This document shows positions 1-4,444 of a stretch of 6,014 bases of DNA, piece after piece. Every line of letters starts with the position of its first letter. Position 1 is the first letter of the stretch. A program made the position numbers and the translations under genes. This DNA is from Gammaproteobacteria bacterium (GTDB lineage Bacteria; Pseudomonadota; Gammaproteobacteria; Ga0077536), in NCBI GenBank assembly GCA_003540955.1, contig DPMX01000002.1:14643-20656 (forward strand), given 5' to 3'. Below the pieces are notes generated by a model, which worked only from the letters and a program-made list of their open reading frames with translations, made no database searches and was not told the DNA's origin.

Positions 1-47
1 CCCGATTGTATTTGTGTAACAGCCTCCATATTGAAAGGTCAATTTAA

Positions 48-587
48 ATGGGCCCAAAAACTATACTCAGAAACTTTTTCTCGAGGCGAAAAACAAAAAC
101 CCCTAGTTACCGTTTCGGTACAATAAATCGACGGCTACACGATTCCAATCTATGGCATTTCGGTCGTAGACCGGTCGCTGGCGGGGTTGGGTTGGGCCTT
201 TTCCTTTCATTCATCCCGATACCGATTCAGATGATATTGGCTATGCCGGCTGCGCTTTTACTACGAGTCAACCTGCCGGTGACTTTCACTGCGATTTGGG
301 TTTCTAATCCAATAACATTCGCACCGATGTTTATCTTCGCATTTAAAGTTGGGTCGTGGATTACCGGGCACGAAAGCTCACAAGCTGGTATACCCTTCGA
401 GGCCTCGGTCGACGGCATTACAGCAATCCTAAGCGAGATTTGGTACCCACTAGTCGTCGGATGTTTTGTTTGTGGGCTTAGCGCAGGTGCGGTTGGCAAC
501 CTAGTCGTACGTTGGTTGTGGCGAATGCACCTGGTTTATTTGCGTCGCAAACGCAGAAAAATATCGAGCCATCGCCAGGCCCAGTGA
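48..587 (+). CDS. DUF2062 family inner-membrane protein
   Basis: This 179-residue protein matches what I know of the DUF2062 family, whose biochemical function is not established. A basic N-terminus (about residues 1-40, rich in Arg and Lys) precedes the family's conserved core: R40-R41-P-V-A-G-G, a Gly-rich hydrophobic segment with the S54-F-I-P-I-P-I-Q run (about 44-73), and the N87-P-I-T-F-A-P-M stretch leading into a second hydrophobic segment (about 80-106). A third membrane segment spans about 133-156, followed by a strongly basic tail (157-174) that probably faces the cytoplasm. The ATG at 48 has GAAAGG at 33-38, nine bases upstream. In Pseudomonas, DUF2062 genes lie beside lolCDE and comEC. 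Here the gene also neighbours a lol operon but converges on it, with 12 bp between the stop codons. Membership is clear from the core motifs; the role is unknown. Confidence 0.85.
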   Translation: MGPKTILRNFFSRRKTKTPSYRFGTINRRLHDSNLWHFGRRPVAGGVGLGLFLSFIPIPIQMILAMPAALLLRVNLPVTFTAIWVSNPITFAPMFIFAFKVGSWITGHESSQAGIPFEASVDGITAILSEIWYPLVVGCFVCGLSAGAVGNLVVRWLWRMHLVYLRRKRRKISSHRQAQ

Positions 588-599
588 GTGTTTTTATTT

Positions 600-1274
600 T
601 CAACGGATCGTCCCGTCCTCAAGAACAAGTACCCGCTCCATTTCTGCGGCGATCTTTTCATCATGCGTAACGACGACCAGCGCTGCTCCACTATCCTCCC
701 GTAAGACCATCATCGCGTCAAGTGACTGAACCGCACTCGCCCGATCTAAATTGCCAGTTGGCTCGTCTGCTAGCACACACTTTGGATTGGTGACCAACGC
801 CCGCGCTATGGCGGTCCTTTGGCGTTCCCCACCGGACAGTTCTCCTGGGCGATGCCGTGCGCGATGCCCCAGCCCGACGCGCTCAAGCGCCGCAATCGCT
901 CGAGACCTACACTCCGGAATACTCATACCACCGATTAATAATGGCATCGCAACATTTTCCAACGCAGAAAATTCCGTAAGCAAATGGTGAAATTGGTATA
1001 CGAAACCAAGAACCTCATTACGTTGCTTACCGCGCTCCTGTTCGTTCACCCGAGACAAATCTAAACCGCACACTTCCACCTTACCGTCGGTCGGATTGTC
1101 TAAACCGCCGAGCAATTCAAGCAATGTGCTTTTCCCTGATCCAGACGCACCCAAAATCGCGACGGTCTCACCTCCTACTACCTGCATCGATATTCCTTTA
1201 AGTACCTCGACCTTCAATTCTCCGTCATGGAATCGCTTAACCAAGTCAAACGCTTCTAGTACCACCTCAGTCAT
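600..1274 (-). CDS. lolD: Lipoprotein-releasing ABC transporter ATP-binding protein LolD
   Basis: LolD hydrolyses ATP on the cytoplasmic face of the inner membrane to drive extraction of outer-membrane lipoproteins by the Lol permease, which hands them to LolA. The 224-residue protein has every ABC ATPase motif in order: Walker A at G42-T50 (GASGSGKST), the Q-loop at Q94 inside FVYQFHHLL (91-99), the signature LSGGERQ (146-152), Walker B ending D170-E171, the D-loop N175-L-D, and the switch histidine H204. The FVYQFHHLL stretch followed by ALENVAMPLL is typical of LolD among related MacB/FtsE-type ATPases. Length is close to the usual 230 or so. Its ATG overlaps the 3' end of the upstream permease gene by 8 bp and has no evident Shine-Dalgarno sequence, which suggests translational coupling. 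It is the last gene of the operon; the next gene is on the opposite strand. Confidence 0.96.
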   Translation of the reverse strand: MTEVVLEAFDLVKRFHDGELKVEVLKGISMQVVGGETVAILGASGSGKSTLLELLGGLDNPTDGKVEVCGLDLSRVNEQERGKQRNEVLGFVYQFHHLLTEFSALENVAMPLLIGGMSIPECRSRAIAALERVGLGHRARHRPGELSGGERQRTAIARALVTNPKCVLADEPTGNLDRASAVQSLDAMMVLREDSGAALVVVTHDEKIAAEMERVLVLEDGTIR

Positions 1275-2526
1275 AACGTAATGCTCGCGCGGGCGCGGTG
1301 CGACTGGCTAGCAGAGCCGGGTACAATGGCGCGAGTAGGCATAATACTGCTGCGACCAATACAGCGACCGCTACGTCACGAAGCTTGAGTTCAGACGGAA
1401 TCTCACTAATGTAGTAGATGTCCGGCGACAGGATTTTGAAACGCAATATCTGCTCAATAGAACCGATGATTACATCGACGTTAATCGCCAATAGGACGCC
1501 AATAATAGTCCCTGCCACGATACCGACTACGCCAATTAAACCACCGTGGAACAAAAAGACAGTGAGGATGCTTTTTTTCGTCATCCCCAGTGTCTGCAAA
1601 ATCGCGATCTCCGAACTCTTTTCCGAAACCACCATCACGAGAGTGGCGATAAGATTAAACGCAGCCACCGCGATCGTCAGTGCTAAAATAACGAACATTA
1701 CGATTTTCTCTGTTTTTAGAGCTCGAAATAGATTGACATTGTTCTCGGTCCAATCAACGACATCGAGCGTCGTCATCGTGATGCCCGACAGGCTATTATC
1801 GAGGTCAACCGCGATTCTAGGCGCGTTAAACGGGTCCCTAACTTTAATCCGAACACCGGTTACCCCATCTCGATAGCGAAACATTTTCGCGGCATCGTCA
1901 ATATGTACCAACGCCATGCTCGTATCGTATTCATGCACCCCAGCTTCAAATATCCCTACCACTTTAAATCTACGTAATCGCGGGATCGCCCCAACCGGGG
2001 TTCGCGCCGGCTCCGGTGAAATAATCGTAACGCTTTCGCCGATCCGAGCTCGCAGCAATTCGGCCAGACCACGCCCGAGAATGACACTAAAAGAGCCCGG
2101 CTGCAGCGCACTCAAATCTTCCATACCAACCTTATTCGCGATAACGCTCACGTTAAGCTCGCTAACAGGTTCAATGCCCCGTATCACCGCTCCGTGCGCG
2201 TTCTCGTGATGTGTTAGCATCGCCTCGCGGCGGATGTACGGAGCACTACCCACAACCGAGGGGTGGAGCTCAGCACTTTCTGCAAATCTTCTCCAATTTT
2301 TCAATGGGCCGTTTTCCGCAGTGACCACCACATGAGCTTCCATTCCAAGTATGCGATCGCGCAACTCACTTTCGAAACCGTTCATAATCGATAAAATAGT
2401 TATTAACGCAGCCACGCCTAACGCGACCCCTAGCATCGCGATAGCGGATATAAAAGAGACGAAATGACTCCGGCGTTTAGCCCGTGTGTATCGCCATCCA
2501 AGAAATGCTTCGATTGGCGTGAACAT
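1267..2526 (-). CDS. lolF: LolC/LolE-family lipoprotein-releasing permease, probably LolF-type
   Basis: This 419-residue permease is the membrane partner of LolD and should extract mature lipoproteins from the outer leaflet of the inner membrane. It has the family layout: a basic N-terminus with Y13-T-R-A-K-R-R, TM1 (about 22-48) ending in the M48-N-G-F-E motif, a large periplasmic domain (about 50-270), then TM2 (274-302), TM3 (322-350) and TM4 (383-406). The cytoplasmic E307-I-A-I-L-Q-T-L-G stretch after TM2 is the conserved LolC/E motif. Residues 176-191 (RTPVGAIPRLRRFKVV) resemble the LolC hook that recruits LolA, whereas 363-383 (I-L-S-P-D-I-Y-Y then I-P-S-E-L) resembles LolE. That mixture, and the lack of a second permease after lolD, suggests a LolF homomer-forming protein; lolC is the conservative name. 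The ATG agrees with family N-termini, but GAGG lies only two bases upstream of it. Confidence 0.9.
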   Translation of the reverse strand: MFTPIEAFLGWRYTRAKRRSHFVSFISAIAMLGVALGVAALITILSIMNGFESELRDRILGMEAHVVVTAENGPLKNWRRFAESAELHPSVVGSAPYIRREAMLTHHENAHGAVIRGIEPVSELNVSVIANKVGMEDLSALQPGSFSVILGRGLAELLRARIGESVTIISPEPARTPVGAIPRLRRFKVVGIFEAGVHEYDTSMALVHIDDAAKMFRYRDGVTGVRIKVRDPFNAPRIAVDLDNSLSGITMTTLDVVDWTENNVNLFRALKTEKIVMFVILALTIAVAAFNLIATLVMVVSEKSSEIAILQTLGMTKKSILTVFLFHGGLIGVVGIVAGTIIGVLLAINVDVIIGSIEQILRFKILSPDIYYISEIPSELKLRDVAVAVLVAAVLCLLAPLYPALLASRTAPARALRYD

Positions 2527-2586
2527 AGCCTCGGATTATAGCGGAAACAATTCGGGACGATTTATTAATACTGTGGGGACTCGATA
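2527..2586. promoter_or_regulatory. Divergent spacer between lolF and tsaB, with a candidate lolF -10 element
   Basis: The 60-bp spacer must hold or overlap the promoters of both divergent genes. On the minus strand there is a perfect TATAAT at 2540-2535, but the hexamer 17 bp upstream is a poor -35, and the predicted start would fall around 2528, leaving almost no leader before the lolF ATG. On the plus strand the AT-rich TTTATTAATA at 2561-2570 could be a -10 region for tsaB, but I see no convincing -35. The element calls are weak; the divergent arrangement itself is certain. Confidence 0.35.
2575..2579 (+). promoter_or_regulatory. Ribosome binding site of tsaB
   Basis: GGGGA lies seven bases before the ATG at 2587. 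It fixes the start at the methionine directly before the conserved KILAIETAT strand. Confidence 0.6.
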
Positions 2587-3258
2587 ATGACGAAAATTCT
2601 CGCTATAGAAACGGCGACGGAAGCATGCTCCGCGGCGTTACTTATCAACGACGAAATACAAGAATGCTTCGAGATCGCACCGCGTCGCCATACGGATCTT
2701 ATATTGCCGATGGTCGCCGAATTGCTAGCCGATGCCGAGCTATCTGTCCAAAACCTTAGCGCAGTCGCGTTCGGTGCCGGTCCAGGCTCGTTTACTGGGG
2801 TCCGTGTGGCAACCTCTATAGCACAAGGGATTGCAATGGCCCACGACTTGCCGGTGGTGCCGCTGTCGTGCCTCGCCATGCTAGCAATCGGGGGTGCGGA
2901 GAAACACAACTGCTCGACCACCGTACCGGTAATGGATGCACGCCGGCAAGAAGTCTACTTTGCGGTTTATCAAGTAAACATAAAAACGAAGGTCGCCAAG
3001 ATACTAGAACCAGATGCGATAAGTACACCGGGAAATTTACCACTACCAAACGACTCAAATTGTGTCGTTATAGGCACCGGGGTCAAAGCATACCGCGAAC
3101 AAATCCTCTCTACTTGCGCCAACAACATCCGCGTCCACGACAACCCTTTATATCCTTCCGCATCTAACGGTTTAAGACAGGCTCGCGACGCATTGTGGGC
3201 TGGCGCCTGTATCGCGCCAGAATTCGCGAAACCGATTTACCTACGCCACCCAGTTTAA
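2587..3258 (+). CDS. tsaB: tRNA threonylcarbamoyladenosine biosynthesis protein TsaB
   Basis: TsaB is the non-catalytic scaffold that binds TsaD and, with TsaE, transfers threonylcarbamoyl to A37 of ANN-decoding tRNAs in the cytoplasm. The 223-residue protein shows the family's ASKHA fold landmarks: ILAIETATEACSAAL (4-18), the H35-T-D-L-I-L-P-M segment, the FGAGPGSFTGVR glycine loop (62-73), the MDARRQEVYFA strand (116-126), and the C-terminal P216-I-Y-L-R. It aligns by eye along its whole length with E. coli TsaB (231 aa) but stops soon after the YLR motif, lacking a few C-terminal residues. The ATG at 2587 has GGGGA at 2575-2579, seven bases upstream. It appears monocistronic: it diverges from lolF and converges on cpdA, 28 bp from its stop. 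The catalytic paralogue TsaD is excluded because its metal-binding HxxxH motif is absent and the protein is too short. Confidence 0.96.
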   Translation: MTKILAIETATEACSAALLINDEIQECFEIAPRRHTDLILPMVAELLADAELSVQNLSAVAFGAGPGSFTGVRVATSIAQGIAMAHDLPVVPLSCLAMLAIGGAEKHNCSTTVPVMDARRQEVYFAVYQVNIKTKVAKILEPDAISTPGNLPLPNDSNCVVIGTGVKAYREQILSTCANNIRVHDNPLYPSASNGLRQARDALWAGACIAPEFAKPIYLRHPV

Positions 3259-3259
3259 A

Positions 3260-3273
3260 CGCGGTAGACCGCG
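3260..3273 (-). terminator. GC-rich palindrome between tsaB and cpdA, possible weak terminator
   Basis: CGCGGTAGACCGCG forms a stem of five G/C pairs closing a four-base TAGA loop in the gap between the two convergent stop codons. Read on the minus strand (the end of cpdA), the stem is followed by TTTAAAC, so only three T residues are available. On the plus strand no T-tract follows. Its placement suits termination of cpdA and perhaps hindering read-through from tsaB, but the short T-tract keeps this tentative. Confidence 0.35.
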
Positions 3274-3286
3274 ATCGAAGCGCTCG

Positions 3287-4048
3287 CTATGGTTCGACTC
3301 GCTTTATTTCCGTATCAATATGCCCGTCGGCGAATAATCTCAAAAAACGGAAACCGGGCCCTAGCGGGTCAAGGGCAAAGCTCGGTGAGCGGGCGGCGAA
3401 TTGGACACAAGTGGAGGGGCTGGCGAGTAATCGGACGCCATGTTTAAAGGTGTCAAAGTTCTGATGCACATGACCCCACAATACTCCAGAGACCTGCGGA
3501 TTTTGTTTTACTACGGACCAGAAATTAGCACTGTCGGTGAGCAGCATTGTGTCCATCCAAGCACTCCCCATTGGTACCGGGTGATGATGTAGACAAATTA
3601 GTGTTGGTAAGTTTGGTTGTCGTGAGAGACTTGTCGCCAACCGGTCGAGCTCTGCCTCACCTAGGCAACCATACTCAGCGTCGACAACACAACTATCTAA
3701 CAACACAAAATTCCAACCGCCGATAACGTGGGACCCGCCGTAAGTCCAACCGCTGGCACTTACGATGGGCGCCATAACGGTACCTATATCGTGATTGCCG
3801 GGCAGACAGTATATCGGAGTCTCAAACGAGGCCAGCGTCTCAACTAGCCAACGGTATGCCAGCCCTTCCCCCTCGGCTGCCAAATCTCCCGTGACAAGTA
3901 CAAAATCACAGCCTCGAATCGCAACTGAGGCTTTTTCAAGCGTAGCCAAAAAACTTTCTCGTGGATTTAAACCCCCGATTCGGCGAGTCGAATCCGCAAA
4001 AATGTGAGTGTCGGTCAATTGCACGACTTTGAGGCAGCCATTTTGCAT
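3287..4048 (-). CDS. cpdA: 3',5'-cyclic-AMP phosphodiesterase CpdA
   Basis: CpdA is a cytoplasmic class III phosphodiesterase that hydrolyses cAMP to AMP and so lowers CRP signalling. The 253-residue protein carries the dinuclear-metal motifs of the calcineurin-like superfamily in order: D13-T-H15, G54-D55, G84-N-H-D87, the H154-H-H-P157 motif and G192-H-V-H195. Context around them is CpdA-like: the HHHP motif runs on into V-P-M-G-S-A-W-M-D, and P211-S-T-C-V-Q-F and P231-G-F-R-F lie near the C-terminus. E. coli CpdA is 275 residues, so this one is slightly shorter but complete. The ATG at 4048 is the only start close to the first strand (KVVQLTDTH), yet no good Shine-Dalgarno sequence lies upstream. 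The main alternative is a related calcineurin-like phosphoesterase with another substrate; the pattern around HHHP favours CpdA. No CRP-like palindrome is apparent upstream. Confidence 0.9.
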   Translation of the reverse strand: MQNGCLKVVQLTDTHIFADSTRRIGGLNPRESFLATLEKASVAIRGCDFVLVTGDLAAEGEGLAYRWLVETLASFETPIYCLPGNHDIGTVMAPIVSASGWTYGGSHVIGGWNFVLLDSCVVDAEYGCLGEAELDRLATSLSRQPNLPTLICLHHHPVPMGSAWMDTMLLTDSANFWSVVKQNPQVSGVLWGHVHQNFDTFKHGVRLLASPSTCVQFAARSPSFALDPLGPGFRFLRLFADGHIDTEIKRVEP

Positions 4049-4122
4049 AGTGGCATCTTAACAGTCGCGAGGGACTATGATTAGCGTCGGTGCGAGGTAA
4101 TGATGCAGAGCTGGGGTCAAAA

Positions 4123-4138
4123 CTAGAATAATTTCTAG
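4123..4138. repeat. 16-bp inverted repeat upstream of cpdA
   Basis: CTAGAA and TTCTAG are perfect 6-bp arms around a 4-bp TAAT centre. The size and symmetry fit a dimeric transcription factor operator. It lies 75 bp upstream of the cpdA start, so cpdA is the likelier target; nrdA is more than 300 bp away. No regulator can be named. Confidence 0.4.
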
Positions 4139-4196
4139 CGGTCTGCGCGGGCCAAGCCGACGAATAGACAGGATCGAACAACTTAAGTCGAGCTAA

Positions 4197-4217
4197 GGCT
4201 TTAGGTCCCCTAACGCC
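4197..4217. repeat. Imperfect hairpin in the cpdA-nrdA intergenic region
   Basis: GGC at 4197-4199 pairs with GCC at 4215-4217, and TTAGG at 4201-4205 pairs with CCTAA at 4209-4213, with one T/C mismatch between them and a TCC loop. No T-tract follows on either strand, so it is not a standard intrinsic terminator. It may be incidental or part of an unrecognised transcript. Confidence 0.3.
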
Positions 4218-4241
4218 CTGATTCATACCTAGAAACCAAAT

Positions 4242-4272
4242 TTATCCCCACATTTTACCCATAATTTACCCA
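4242..4272 (+). promoter_or_regulatory. Three phased 9-mers resembling DnaA boxes upstream of nrdA
   Basis: TTATCCCCA (4242-4250), TTTTACCCA (4253-4261) and ATTTACCCA (4264-4272) start exactly 11 bp apart, about one helical turn, and all point the same way. Against the DnaA consensus TTWTNCACA the first two differ only at position 7 (C for A); the third also differs at position 1. E. coli nrdAB is known to have DnaA boxes upstream of its promoter, which makes the location suggestive. The shared C at position 7 weakens the DnaA reading, so another repeat-binding factor is possible. Confidence 0.4.
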
Positions 4273-4301
4273 AGTTGCTGCGCCAGTCCTACACAGGGAG
4301 T

Positions 4302-4317
4302 CCACACTATCTTGTGG
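4302..4317. promoter_or_regulatory. NrdR box 1 (distal)
   Basis: CCACACTATCTTGTGG fits the 16-bp NrdR consensus acaCwAtATaTwGtgt, with the key C at position 4 and G at position 13 and 5-bp CCACA/TGTGG arms. NrdR is the ATP-cone repressor of ribonucleotide reductase genes and binds pairs of such boxes. It lies 12 bp upstream of the -35 hexamer. Confidence 0.8.
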
Positions 4318-4329
4318 TACAAATAAGCC

Positions 4330-4358
4330 TTGACCACAATTTATTGTGGTGATATACA
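4330..4358 (+). promoter_or_regulatory. Probable sigma70 promoter of nrdA
   Basis: TTGACC at 4330-4335 and TATACA at 4353-4358 are separated by 17 bp. Each is one mismatch from the corresponding consensus hexamer (TTGACA, TATAAT), allowing TATACA as two at most. Transcription would begin near 4364-4366, giving a leader of about 80 bases. The overlap with NrdR box 2 supports this as the regulated promoter. Confidence 0.65.
4334..4349. promoter_or_regulatory. NrdR box 2 (proximal, overlapping the promoter)
   Basis: CCACAATTTATTGTGG is palindromic except at the central two bases and extends to 18 bp with the flanking A and T. It matches the NrdR consensus better than box 1. The centres of the two boxes are 32 bp apart, about three helical turns, which is the usual arrangement for cooperative NrdR binding. 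It covers the end of the -35 and most of the promoter spacer, so binding should block RNA polymerase. Confidence 0.87.
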
Positions 4359-4433
4359 ATCGTTTACAAACAAAACATAAATATTTCGGCAAATTCAGCA
4401 ACAGGCTTGTAACGAAATAAACACAGGGGCAAC

Positions 4434-4440
4434 GAGGGGG
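4434..4440 (+). promoter_or_regulatory. Strong ribosome binding site of nrdA
   Basis: GAGGGGG ends four bases before the ATG at 4445. An in-frame TAA at 4418-4420 rules out any longer start, so this site fixes the N-terminus. Confidence 0.75.
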
Positions 4441-4444
4441 AAGA

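Larger units (their letters stand above)
4049..4241. other. Left half of the cpdA-nrdA intergenic region
   Basis: This 193-bp stretch has no credible gene. It must contain the cpdA promoter on the minus strand, but I could not pick one: a TTGACC at 4120-4115 (minus) has no acceptable -10 at 16-18 bp. It does hold a 16-bp inverted repeat (4123-4138) and an imperfect hairpin (4197-4217), listed separately. No tRNA or known small RNA was recognised. Short open frames here are out of frame with cpdA and have no recognisable content. Confidence 0.5.

Noticed and set aside
1..47. Possible 3' end of an upstream gene
   Set aside because: Too little sequence is present to tell a coding tail from intergenic DNA, and no motif is recognisable.
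539..551. TTTGC-GTC-GCAAA hairpin near the end of the DUF2062 gene, and the T-rich run after its stop, as a terminator
   Set aside because: The stem is short and lies 40 bases before the T-rich run, inside coding sequence, so they do not form an intrinsic terminator.
1418..1876. 152-codon plus-strand open frame inside the Lol permease gene
   Set aside because: It is antisense to a clearly conserved coding region and its translation has no recognisable domain.
3936..4226. 96-codon minus-strand open frame spanning the cpdA start
   Set aside because: It overlaps the 5' end of cpdA in another frame and has no family resemblance or convincing ribosome binding site.
4049..4241. tRNA or known small RNA in the cpdA-nrdA spacer
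   Set aside because: No cloverleaf, TTCGA arm, SRP, 6S or tmRNA signature could be found; only a short imperfect hairpin is present.
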